This document shows positions 54,899 through 64,000 of a DNA stretch of 64,000 nucleotides, one piece after another. This DNA comes from Metallyticus violacea (Eukaryota; Arthropoda; Insecta; Mantodea; Metallyticidae), in contig CM060846.1 of assembly GCA_030762175.1 (NCBI GenBank), positions 184,194,041 through 184,258,040 of the forward strand. Reading direction: 5' to 3'. The notes under the pieces were generated by a model. The model had not been told where the DNA came from. It was given only the letters and a program-made list of their open reading frames with translations, and made no database searches. How positions within the stretch are numbered: the stretch's first letter is position 1; the number at the start of each line of letters is the position of its first letter. Made by a program: the position numbers and the translations under genes.

Positions 54899-55849
54899 TA
54901 TATAAAAAAGTAAAAAAGTAAGTGATTTCATTTTAAATACAACAGAAATGTTTCTATAGGTATGCTTAATTTGTGTAGTGTATAGCCAGGCTTAATATAA
55001 TTAAGGCAAGCTTATAAAATTAATTTAGGAAATGCAGCATAAAACTCATAAAATGTCAACAATTAATAATTAATATTTTAGACAATCATCACCTAAGAGT
55101 AGACCATAGAGCAGTGAGGGCATTGATAAGGAATTACATACTTGGATCAGGAGATCTTCCCACTGCAAGCTGGATAAGGCAGGAATATGCCCAAAAATGT
55201 CCCAGGAACAAGAAATATTTTTACTTAAATTCTTGCTGAGAAACCAATTTCTATTTTTTTGTGATGAAACCAATGATGCAAATGGCAATGTGTATTTGTT
55301 GTCCTTATTGGAAGTGTAGAAGCTAAATCATTTAAAAACTTTATTGTGATTCCAATTCATTTTTGGATCAAGGTTGATTTAGCAAATGTGCCAATGGTTT
55401 ATTATTAACAGCTTTATTTCAACATGGAGGTTACAAATATAATGTTGTGCATAGGATTATTATTTCTAATTAAGATGATATATGTAATGCTTGACACCAC
55501 AATGTGAAAAAAATTATTATGAAAATTTAATCAAATTTTTATATTTTTATCCATAATTATGATATTTTATTAATTTTTCACAAAAATTAAAAAAAAAAGG
55601 TATTACCCAAAATTCTGGCCCTGATTTTATCACATATTTCCTGTAATTCAGCATCTCCTTATTATCATCTTAAACAAAGTTCATGTTGTCCAGGACCTGA
55701 TAATATAAGCAGACTTATCTAAGAACTATTGAAAGAAATACAACAGCATAACACATGGAATAAATCTAGGAAGTCTTACAAATTAATTATTTGCACCAGA
55801 ATTGAATTTAAGCAAACACAATTTGCATGTAGAAAGTTAAATGTTGAAT
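54899..55849. other. No gene recognised
   Basis: AT-rich, no recognisable repeats. It may contain worn LINE sequence toward its right edge. Confidence 0.35.
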
Positions 55850-56500
55850 TAATTAATGATACACCACAAATACTAGGAAGATGAAACATGCACTTTATTG
55901 GAACAGCTTGAAGGAAATATTTAAGCAAGTAAATGAAGGGAAGAAAGCAGTATATTGTTGTGGTTTGGATATAAATGAAGAAAGATATAAATAAAGGCCA
56001 CCCTCACACAATGAAGCAGGAGAAGCAATAGATGAAACTGAGAAATTATACAGAACTGGGTCCAGATAACATTGCTAAGAACTTATTAAAACGTGTTAAC
56101 CTATTCTTATTAATTATCATGTAATATTATTAAAAAAATTTGGACCATTGGAACAAAACCACAGGAGTGGAAAGAAGGGTTAATTTACCCAGTATATAAG
56201 GGCAATTCCCTAGAATGTCTAAACTACCGTGACATGACATTATTAAATACTTCATATAAAGTCGTCTGTAACATACTTTATAAAAAATCTTCACCATATA
56301 CTGAAGACATAATAGACAACTATCATTATGTTTTCAGACAGGTTAAGTCAATCACTAATGCTATACATGCTTTTGGAAGGTTCCTTGAGTACACATGAAT
56401 ATAACATACCTACACATCATCCATTTATTGGTTTTAAAGCACCTTGTGATAGTATAAAGACATAAATTGGTAAAAGCTATGGAATCTCTCTATCTGGGAA
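55850..56500 (+). pseudogene. LINE reverse transcriptase relic
   Basis: After a degraded lead-in (LNVELINDTPQIL-like) the plus strand gives GPDNIAKNLLKR. Then at 56,160-56,390 comes EWKEGLIYPVYKGNSLECLN, YRDMTLLNTSYKVVCNILYK, SPYTEDIIDNYHYVFRQVKS, TNAIHA. This follows the non-LTR RT order W..g.i.PiyKkGd...c.NYRgItLLnt.YKvls.il..Rl.py.e.ii...Q.GFR..rst.d.i. In another frame, FKAPCDSIK (family form FkaAYDSi, RT motif A) is at about 56,440, then KLVKAMESL. The YADD motif and everything after are missing. It is frame-broken and 3'-truncated by the criteria I can see. Confidence 0.72.
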
Positions 56501-58275
56501 CTGTGGGACAAAGTTAGTATTGCACAATTGATTTTGCTAGATAACTGGAAATACTTTTATAGGTTATGTAAAGACATAATGCACAAACATTTTTTCCATG
56601 CAGAAGCTGGGCTATTTTCATGTGGGATTTTAAAAATGAAATTTTGAAGTACAAACTTTATTTCCAATGCTTAACATTATACATTCATCTGTTTGTGCAT
56701 AATAAAAAAAAACATACCTAAATTTCTGCAACTAATGACAATATGGTCATAATGGTTATATGAGGAAATCAGAGTAGCCAACATTGCAACCAATTGCAAC
56801 TATGAAAATAAATAAAAAAAACAGGAATTTTTGCAGTGGAACTTAGCATAATACTGCAACCTTTTATTAGGAAATCATTCAAATGTCAATGGAACCATGC
56901 TGATTCACTGAATTAATTAAAAAAAAAATTTGTAATCAAAGATATGAAGGTAAAAAATTGTTCCATTTTGTACAATTTGATGTCGAATGACACATTAAAT
57001 GATTGCTATTAGTAGGAAGATTCATTACAAATTGTTGCTGTTATTATCATTATAACAGTATTAGGAGAAACTTTTCATATTATATTACACAATGAAAATG
57101 AATGTTTATATATTTCCAAAATTTGAGCCTAAATTTTTGATACTGTGATTTAATTCTAGCAAAAGGAAGGGTATATATATACTGCTTGCTATGATTTGAA
57201 GACATTTGTCAATTTTTAGTGAGGATATTTATGTAAATGATTGAATAAGTTATTTATAAAAGGCCACATCTCCAAACTTTTGTAGAAATGTACCTTTTTC
57301 ACAGCATTTGACTGAGTATTGGTAGACACACAATGTGTGTGAAAATGCAATCTCTAGCATAGCATTATGACAAAAGTAGATATATTCTTCTAGTTAGTTC
57401 CAGAATGTCATTTCTCCATATTTGTGGCTTTTTCCAATAGAATGCACTGTGATAAAAATTAACTGGAGCCAATTATCACATTCGCTTGGTTGAAGTGGCA
57501 GTATTCTTACCAATAATCACACTTTATTGTTTTCTTTAATAGATAGATAATTAGTCATTAATAATAAGTTGATTACTTTTTTAAAATATGTGAGACAGTA
57601 ACACTATTGTGATTTGACTATTAACAAAAACATTAAAAGAAGAAAATGCTCACATAATCAGGAAAGTAATTAGTCTAAAGTGATTAAATGAGCCAAGTTA
57701 AAGGCAGAGGCCCATATTAATCATGAGAGAAAATACATTGTAGCTCACAAAACACAACTTAATTGCAGGTATGATTATTTTTTATTATATCACACTTAGA
57801 AACAATGCTTGCTTCAAGATAGTTTTGCTCATGTCTATAGTCAGAGTTAAATTCAAGAATAGCATTAGGATGTTGTTAACATGCAAAGTTAATAATGCTT
57901 TTATATTATAATTGCATTTTAGAATGCCAGAAGATCATTTTAATAATTAACCAGAATATGATCTGTACATTGTAAAAAGGTTTCATGCATGATTTCAAAG
58001 ACAAGACTGCCGAAGATATATATCCCCAAAGTCTAATTACCGCAAAACCTATTGCAGCTTTACAAAAATCTTCATGAAGAAACCACAAAACAGATGTACA
58101 AATTTCATCAACCACGTCAACATCAATGAAAATAAAATGCAGGTATGTAAAAACAGCATTTTTACAAGTGCATGGAGTTTGTGGTGGTGGGGGGGGACTT
58201 TTGCTGTCTATAGTTTTTTTTTTATTTCTTTTTTTTTAAGTTATCATGGCACCTCAACGTCAAGATCTGTTGTGC
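56501..58275. other. No gene recognised
   Basis: AT-rich sequence. A plus-strand stretch near 57,930-58,140 has protein-like patches broken by stops, possibly from the same kind of transposon-associated protein as at 62.3 kb, but I cannot align it confidently. A short G run lies at 58,189. Confidence 0.35.
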
Positions 58276-58341
58276 TAACATTTTAAAAAATTGAGTCGAA
58301 ATTGTAACATACACACCACTAAAATTCAATAAAAGGGAAGA

Positions 58342-58725
58342 CTAGTTTCGGGAGCCATCGCTCCTATCATCAGTTCCTGGTCGACTGCCGGTCTCGTTGT
58401 TTGTGATAGGTCGATTCATCTCTGGTGGAGGTTTAATGGACTTTTGTATTAGTACATCACTTGGCGGGATTTCGAAATTAAAAATTTTATCTTTATTCTT
58501 CCAAATATAGATGTTTTCCCAGACTGTAAGTTCAGTTTTTCCTTTAATATTTTTAAGTAATTTGGGCTTTTTATTAATGTTATGTTGTTCTTTCCAAAAG
58601 TGCCAAGCTACCGCCGATTTTTCTTCTTTTTTTTGGTTTATATTCCTAATGTGTTCTCTAGCTCTTGTTTTTATGTTTCTTTTGGTCTTTCCAACATGAA
58701 TTTTTTCACAGTCATTACAGCTCAT
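58342..58725 (-). pseudogene. GIY-YIG-type endonuclease part, left copy
   Basis: A 127-codon frame starts inside the domain. The preceding codons complete GIYQMSCNDCEKIHVGKTKR, where the usual YIG is HVG and the GIY is present. NIKTRAREHIRN follows with the conserved Arg and EH. A C-terminal tail IPPSDVLIQKS runs to SRPGTDDRSDGSRN. The domain nicks the target DNA. The loss of Tyr in the YIG motif and the upstream frameshift make it inactive. Confidence 0.82.
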
Positions 58726-59188
58726 CTGATATATTCCTGATTTATCTTCTTCTTGTAGGTTATCTTCTTTTTGTCTTGAGTTAAGGATATTTTTAATGGA
58801 ATAATTATTTTTGGAGCCAAAACAATGTTGTATCTTTTAAAAATCTTTTGAAATTTATGAAAGGCTGATGTGTGGTATGTGAATTTTTTGTATGTTCTGT
58901 TTTTCTCTTTGATGGGAGTAAGTGTAGTGGTGTCTCTAATTTTCTTTTTATTCTTTGCTCTGTCTATTTTTTGTGCACAACTTCTTGTTTGAAGCCATTT
59001 TCTATAGCTATATCCATTATATTATTCATTTCCAGTTCATATTCCTCTTTGTTCATTGGAACATTAACCAGTCTGTATGCAAGACTATTTAAAACTGCAT
59101 GTTTGTGGGGAACTGGATTAAAACTGTTATATTTAATGTAATTATCCGTGTGTGTAGGTTTTCTGTATATGCCAAAGTTTAGGTGATT

Positions 59189-59803
59189 TTATTTTTTAAT
59201 TATCTTAATATCCAAGAAAGGTAACTGTTTATTGTATTCTCTCTCCATAGTGAATTTAACTGTTTTTTCCTGTAAGTTAAGTAACTTTAGTGCATCATCC
59301 AAGTGTCTTTCTGGTACTATTGCAAAAATATCATCCACATAGCGATACCAAGTCTTAAATATCCAAGGGAAACTATTTACTATTCTAATTTCTAAAGCAC
59401 TCATGAAAATGTCTGCCAATATTGGTGATAGTGGGCTACCCATTGTCAGACCAAAATTTTGTTTGTAATATTTGTTATTGAATGTAAAGTAATTTTGTTC
59501 TAGACACAAGTTAATTAATGTAATGTATTCTTGAATATCCTTTGTGGTTATTCCTATCTTTTGTAACCATTTTTTTATCAGAGAGTATAAATTCGGTGTA
59601 GGAATACTTGGAAAAAGTGCTGTAACATCAAACGAAACTAAGGTATTTGTTTTTTCTATTTTTATATCTTTAATTTTTTGAATAAGATCTAATGAGTTTT
59701 TTATACTAAGAGATTCAAATCTTGGAAAAGTAGAAAATTTGTAAGTCAACCATTTTGCTAGTTTATAAGTTGGAGCATCTATGTTATTTACGATAGGTCT
59801 CAT
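59189..59803 (-). pseudogene. Penelope-like RT core, left copy
   Basis: The 204-codon frame is preceded in the same strand by TIYDLPKVHKPGKT and begins MRPIVNNIDAP. Motif A is LVSFDVTALFPSIP, motif B is FGLTMGSPLSPILADIF, motif C is RYVDDIFAI, and the primer-grip-like region is LPFLDIKIIKK. The catalytic aspartates in SFDV and YVDD are intact. A TAA at the end interrupts an otherwise open continuation NHLNFGIYRKPTHTDNYI. Confidence 0.9.
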
Positions 59804-60287
59804 TGTTTTCCCTGGTTTGTGTACTTTTGGGAGATCGTAGATTGTAGGTATTGTAGGGTTATCTACTTTTAATTTTATAATGTTCCTTTTTATCTATTAA
59901 TTTGCAATCAGTAATTGTTTTATTAAATGTGCTTTTGCATTGATTTAGTAGATTTTTTGTTACTATTGAATATTCATTGTTTTTTAATAATTGTTCCATT
60001 CCGTCTATATAATCATTCTTATCTAGAATTACCACAGTATTTCCTTTGTCTGCTCTTGTGTAGATAACAGGTTTGTTTTTTAGTGTCTTTATTATCTTTG
60101 TGTAAGGGCTGGTATTATTTTTGTTTCTAATTTGTTTGATGATATAATCAATGCAAAAGCACATTTAATAAAACAATTACTGATTGCAAATTAATAGATA
60201 AAAAGGAACATTATAAAATTAAAAGTAGATAACCCTACAATACCTACAATCTACGATCTCCCAAAAGTACACAAACCAGGGAAAACA

Positions 60288-60902
60288 ATGAGACCTATCG
60301 TAAATAACATAGATGCTCCAACTTATAAACTAGCAAAATGGTTGACTTACAAATTTTCTACTTTTCCAAGATTTGAATCTCTTAGTATAAAAAACTCATT
60401 AGATCTTATTCAAAAAATTAAAGATATAAAAATAGAAAAAACAAATACCTTAGTTTCGTTTGATGTTACAGCACTTTTTCCAAGTATTCCTACACCGAAT
60501 TTATACTCTCTGATAAAAAAATGGTTACAAAAGATAGGAATAACCACAAAGGATATTCAAGAATACATTACATTAATTAACTTGTGTCTAGAACAAAATT
60601 ACTTTACATTCAATAACAAATATTACAAACAAAATTTTGGTCTGACAATGGGTAGCCCACTATCACCAATATTGGCAGACATTTTCATGAGTGCTTTAGA
60701 AATTAGAATAGTAAATAGTTTCCCTTGGATATTTAAGACTTGGTATCGCTATGTGGATGATATTTTTGCAATAGTACCAGAAAGACACTTGGATGATGCA
60801 CTAAAGTTACTTAACTTACAGGAAAAAACAGTTAAATTCACTATGGAGAGAGAATACAATAAACAGTTACCTTTCTTGGATATTAAGATAATTAAAAAAT
60901 AA
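60288..60902 (+). pseudogene. Penelope-like RT core, right copy
   Basis: Identical in translation to the left-copy frame: motif A SFDVTALFPSIP, motif B MGSPLSPILADIF, motif C YVDD. It ends at the same TAA (60,900-60,902) inside the coding continuation. A further in-frame TAG at 61,125-61,127 is also shared. Confidence 0.9.
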
Positions 60903-61365
60903 AATCACCTAAACTTTGGCATATACAGAAAACCTACACACACGGATAATTACATTAAATATAACAGTTTTAATCCAGTTCCCCACAAACATGCAGTTTT
61001 AAATAGTCTTGCATACAGACTGGTTAATGTTCCAATGAACAAAGAGGAATATGAACTGGAAATGAATAATATAATGGATATAGCTATAGAAAATGGCTTC
61101 AAACAAGAAGTTGTGCACAAAAAATAGACAGAGCAAAGAATAAAAAGAAAATTAGAGACACCACTACACTTACTCCCATCAAAGAGAAAAACAGAACATA
61201 CAAAAAATTCACATACCACACATCAGCCTTTCATAAATTTCAAAAGATTTTTAAAAGATACAACATTGTTTTGGCTCCAAAAATAATTATTCCATTAAAA
61301 ATATCCTTAACTCAAGACAAAAAGAAGATAACCTACAAGAAGAAGATAAATCAGGAATATATCAG

Positions 61366-61749
61366 ATGAGCTGTAATGACTGTGAAAAAATTCATGTTGG
61401 AAAGACCAAAAGAAACATAAAAACAAGAGCTAGAGAACACATTAGGAATATAAACCAAAAAAAAGAAGAAAAATCGGCGGTAGCTTGGCACTTTTGGAAA
61501 GAACAACATAACATTAATAAAAAGCCCAAATTACTTAAAAATATTAAAGGAAAAACTGAACTTACAGTCTGGGAAAACATCTATATTTGGAAGAATAAAG
61601 ATAAAATTTTTAATTTCGAAATCCCGCCAAGTGATGTACTAATACAAAAGTCCATTAAACCTCCACCAGAGATGAATCGACCTATCACAAACAACGAGAC
61701 CGGCAGTCGACCAGGAACTGATGATAGGAGCGATGGCTCCCGAAACTAG
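61366..61749 (+). pseudogene. GIY-YIG-type endonuclease part, right copy
   Basis: Identical in translation to the left-copy domain, including the HVG replacement of YIG. The frame upstream, QEEDKSGIYQ, is separated from the preceding KITYKKKINQEYI frame by a frameshift near 61,340 that both copies share. Confidence 0.82.
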
Positions 61750-61915
61750 TCTTCCCTTTTATTGAATTTTAGTGGTGTGTATGTTACAATTTCGACTCAA
61801 TTTTTTAAAATGTTAATATTTGCCACCACTGTTACAAAAGTTCACTATATTTTATACAATCTATTGTGCTAGTTCAATATGGTATATAACAAGGCTGAAA
61901 CAGTTCAGGGAACTT

Positions 61916-62060
61916 TGTGGCCTTAGTTTCCCACACATTCACCTAAATAATCGAAGGAAAACCCCTGAAAAATTCTGTTTGGAAACAAACCTAATAAAAA
62001 AATTGAACCCGGGCCCACCCAATGGAAAGTGCAAATGCTAGTCTGCACTATGGTGGTGGT
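61916..62060 (-). mobile_element. SINE family C copy 3, minus strand
   Basis: On the minus strand, TAGCATTTGCACTTTCCATT, GGTGGGCCCGGGTTCAA (B box), TTTTTCAGGGGTTTTCC and TTCGATTATTTAGGTGAATG run parallel to the 14.2-kb copy. The tail region is eroded. It lies about 100 bp beyond the Penelope-like pair. Confidence 0.52.
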
Positions 62061-62229
62061 CATGTTATTGGCTAGTAGATCTTCATCTATAGATGGGAGA
62101 GAGAAATTTTCCAGTTCATGGCACAATATTACCCTGGATGTAGTTTATTTGAAGTAATGGAGCACATTGCATTTTATGATGTTAAGGAGGTCCATTATCC
62201 AAACAGTATTGAGAAAAAGTACTTACCAA

Positions 62230-63090
62230 GCAATTTGAATGTATGCACAAAATGTTTAAGAAGTATCCTGAATTCATAGTTACTTATGACTTTTATTGGA
62301 AATATTTTCAAGAAAATTATAATTATGGCAGACCACAGATGGATGTATGTTCAACATGTGAAGAAATATGACAGAAATTAAACAGCCCATTTTAGAATGA
62401 TGTTAAATGTGTTGCTGTGGCAGAACTTTTGGGTTTCAAAAAATGAGCCCAGATGTTTTAAAAGAAAATGTTATAAGAAAATGAAACTAATTTAAACAAG
62501 ATGATGTAATGGTTATAACCATAGACCTATATATAGAATGTTCCACTTCCTCACATACTGAACGGGAAGTATTCTATTTCCATCAGTTATGGGTGTATGA
62601 ATTCTGGGTTCATAATTTAAAGAGAGAGAAAATAATATTCTTTTTGTACCATGAAGGGGAGGGCAAAAAAATGACCTAATAAAGATGCAGTTTCCTAAAT
62701 CATTATTTCCAGATTGAAATTCCTGAATTAGTTAAGATACTTCATATATTCTCAGATTGCAATGGAGGTCAAAATAAGAATTACAACATGATTCTTCTTA
62801 AATGTAAAAATGGAACTTAACACAGTGAAGCCAATCATATTAATGGATATCATTGTATGATTAGTTGAACTACACACTCTTAAAGCTTCACTTACATTTA
62901 TAAAAAGTAAGTGAAGCTTTAAGAGTGTGTAGTTCAACTAATCATACAATGATATCCATTAATATGATTCTTCTTGTTTCTCTTCTAGCAAAAGTTTAAA
63001 TAAGATATTTTATTCTTTTATGATAAGAGACCATAGTTTCCTGCCTTGCAACAGAGACTTTGGGATTGCAAAATGAAGAATTTGTAGGTG
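62230..63090 (+). pseudogene. Transposon-associated GQN-motif protein relic
   Basis: The plus-strand reading is KMFKKYPEFIVTYDFYWKYF then QENYNYGRPQMDVCSTCEEI, KLNSPF-NDVKCVAVAELLGFKK. A frame change leads to TEREVFYFHQLWVYEFWVHN and FLYHEGEG, then ELVKILHIFSDCNGGQNKNY. A hairpin insertion follows, then RDHSFLPCNRDFGIAK-like residues near 63,030-63,080. From memory, arthropod genomes hold many proteins with FGRPQ.DtC..CE, a..ELl.h...A..f, vFYlRQL..y.F, YHEG, FSDgC.GQN.N, GHSflPcDrdFg. FSD and GQN look like an RNase H-fold active-site segment, but the family's activity is not established to my knowledge. At least four in-frame stops are present. Confidence 0.68.
62800..62963. mobile_element. 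164-bp hairpin insertion with 12-bp duplication
   Basis: The reading FSDCNGGQNKNYNMILL stops at 62,799 and homologous sequence resumes at 62,976. The phrase ATGATTCTTCTT stands on both sides (62,788-62,799 and 62,964-62,975). Inside is a perfect inverted repeat: 63-bp arms at 62,833-62,895 and 62,907-62,969 with an 11-bp loop ATTTATAAAAA. The right arm overlaps the second direct repeat by 6 bp (ATGATT). No poly-A and no tRNA-like boxes were seen. See findings for alternative origins. Confidence 0.85.
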
Positions 63091-63299
63091 GGACAACACT
63101 TCTGAAGAATATAAAAGTTTCATAGAGGAATGTAAAAATTTTACTATTCTAAGAGTGAAAAATACTATTAAATATAAAAAAGATGAGCTTTTTACTACAA
63201 GGAAACAGCATTCTTAGTGATTTCATGTAACAAATCGAAGAGGCATAAAATCCCATTTCAAATTTCTCAATAATCTGAATTTGAATATGTCTCAATTTA
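63091..63299. other. Worn 3' part of the GQN-motif relic, no gene
   Basis: AT-rich with possible coding debris (EECKNFTILRVKN). Not assignable. Confidence 0.3.
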
Positions 63300-63540
63300 T
63301 CTAGGAATCACACCTGTATGCGGGCCGGATATAAAGAATAGTTCACTGTAACTCATGCATGTCGTAACAGGTGACTAAAATGGGTACCCAGTGCCTGGTC
63401 TCCAGGTTGGGGGTTAGATCATAGGGTTGATTATCCAACATCTGTAAAAAATATACTGTTGAGAAGCCTGGGAAAAGAGGAGGCTAGGGCTCAAACTTGG
63501 GCTGTAAAACCATTGTAGTAGTAGTATCTAGGGATCATTA
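63300..63540 (+). repeat. Possible LINE 5'-region fragment
   Basis: CGTAACAGGTGACTAAAATGG, GTACCCAGTGCCTGGTC, GGGTTAGATCATAGGGTTGA and GAGAAGCCTGGG have the wording of a segment I recall upstream of some arthropod LINE ORFs. I cannot confirm which clade, and nothing adjacent continues it. It could belong to the same LINE as the RT relic at 55.9-56.5 kb. Confidence 0.35.
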
Positions 63541-64000
63541 CTGGATTGATGGATCTGTTGTTGCAACCTATTAATGATCTAACCAAATAAGTTCTCACTC
63601 ATCAACATACAGCAGGACACATCCATTTATAATAAGCACCCCTCCCAAAAATTAAATGAAACCCAGGAAATAATGGATGGAGGTAATCTCTGAAAACACA
63701 AACACTCTTAAATTCAACTATATCATTTCAATAACATAAATAATAAACTACAATGATGTTGGTCTTCATTAAGATGACCGATCCTGGATCTGACGGTGTA
63801 ACTTCTTCTCTCTCTGACCTTCCAAGCCAGACTCTGCAAAAAAAAAAAGTTATTGAAGCTCAACACATCCACACTATGGGCATGAGCAATGCTTGTTCCC
63901 CACCCCAGTTCAAACATGCAACTGCCTAATGGAACAATGAACCTACCACCTATTTTTTCTATGTGGCAAAAATATATACCTTGACATTACATTGTCAATC
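63541..64000. other. No gene recognised
   Basis: Unassigned sequence to the window edge. A poly-A of 12 nt lies at 63,838. Short frames only. Confidence 0.35.

Larger units (their letters stand above)
58276..60145 (-). mobile_element. Penelope-like element, left copy, minus strand
   Basis: Minus-strand reading gives RADKGNTVVILDK (about 60,050), a conserved N-terminal phrase of Penelope-like elements. Then follow the RT, a linker HLNFGIYRKPTHTDNYI after an in-frame stop, a basic region KFTYHTSAFHKFQKIFKR in a shifted frame, and a GIY-YIG-type end. It is truncated at its 5' end at 60,145, where it abuts the right copy head to head. Its last 1,670 bp (58,276-59,945) are the exact reverse complement, as far as I can read, of 60,146-61,815. 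Penelope-like elements insert by target-primed reverse transcription using RT and endonuclease. This copy cannot code. Confidence 0.88.
60146..61815 (+). mobile_element. Penelope-like element, right copy, plus strand
   Basis: It starts at AATCAATGCAAAAGCAC, in the segment coding QCKSTFNKTITD, so it is 200 bp shorter at the 5' end than the left copy. Positions pair with the left copy with a constant sum of 120,091 for every frame boundary checked, so the arms have no indels relative to each other. All frame-breaking changes are the same in both. It ends at ...TTTTTTAAAATGTTA; the flanking bases beyond do not match the left flank. Confidence 0.88.

Noticed and set aside
58511..59141. Plus-strand hydrophobic frames over the left Penelope-like copy (and mirror frames in the right copy)
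   Set aside because: They are antisense shadows of the GIY-YIG and linker regions. They appear in both arms only because the arms are reverse complements.

Overview
The window looks like transposon-dense, AT-rich intergenic DNA from a metazoan, most likely an arthropod. The signs are mariner elements with DUF4817-type N-termini, Harbinger, Tigger/pogo and hAT transposases, a Penelope-like element with a GIY-YIG domain, arthropod-style LINE remnants, several tRNA-derived SINE families, long poly-A/T runs and trinucleotide microsatellites. I cannot name the species. I found no convincing host protein-coding gene, no rRNA, no functional tRNA gene and no CRISPR. Almost every recognisable protein is a broken transposon protein, so most coding calls are pseudogenes.

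Layout. 1-7,690: a degenerate AT-rich tandem array, split by a Tigger transposase relic carrying a SINE with target-site duplication (TSD) at 1.7-3.4 kb and by a GC-richer foldback unit at 4.3-4.6 kb. 7.7-10.3 kb: low-complexity DNA and a diverged direct-repeat block. 10.3-14.2 kb: a 3.5-kb hAT element (zinc-finger MYM-type 1-like transposase) inserted into a SINE with an 8-bp TSD. 14.2-25.2 kb: SINEs and medium repeats, and an internally deleted mariner whose inverted terminal repeat (TIR) contains an expanded poly-T. 25.2-33.8 kb: a second hAT relic, a mariner tail, a Harbinger relic and SINEs. 34-43.6 kb: a series of one tRNA-Ser/Leu-like SINE family and a shattered LINE (RT tail, RNase H) interrupted by two SINEs with TSDs. 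44.5-50.9 kb: a deleted Gypsy-like LTR retroelement on the minus strand, with a 20-bp minisatellite in its leader and a 1,556-bp TIR element with 8-bp TSD in one LTR. 51.4-54.9 kb: microsatellites, a 113-bp tandem duplication and two mariner-type elements. 55.8-64 kb: a LINE RT relic, a head-to-head pair of Penelope-like copies forming a 1,670-bp palindrome, and a relic of a transposon-associated GQN-motif protein interrupted by a hairpin insertion with a 12-bp direct duplication.

No genes cooperate here in the operon sense. The informative content is the nesting order and the insertion scars, which let several relative ages be read directly. The strongest candidates for something unusual are the Penelope-like palindrome with shared lesions (58.3-61.8 kb), the hairpin insertion at 62.8 kb, and the repeated truncation of one SINE family just after its A box.
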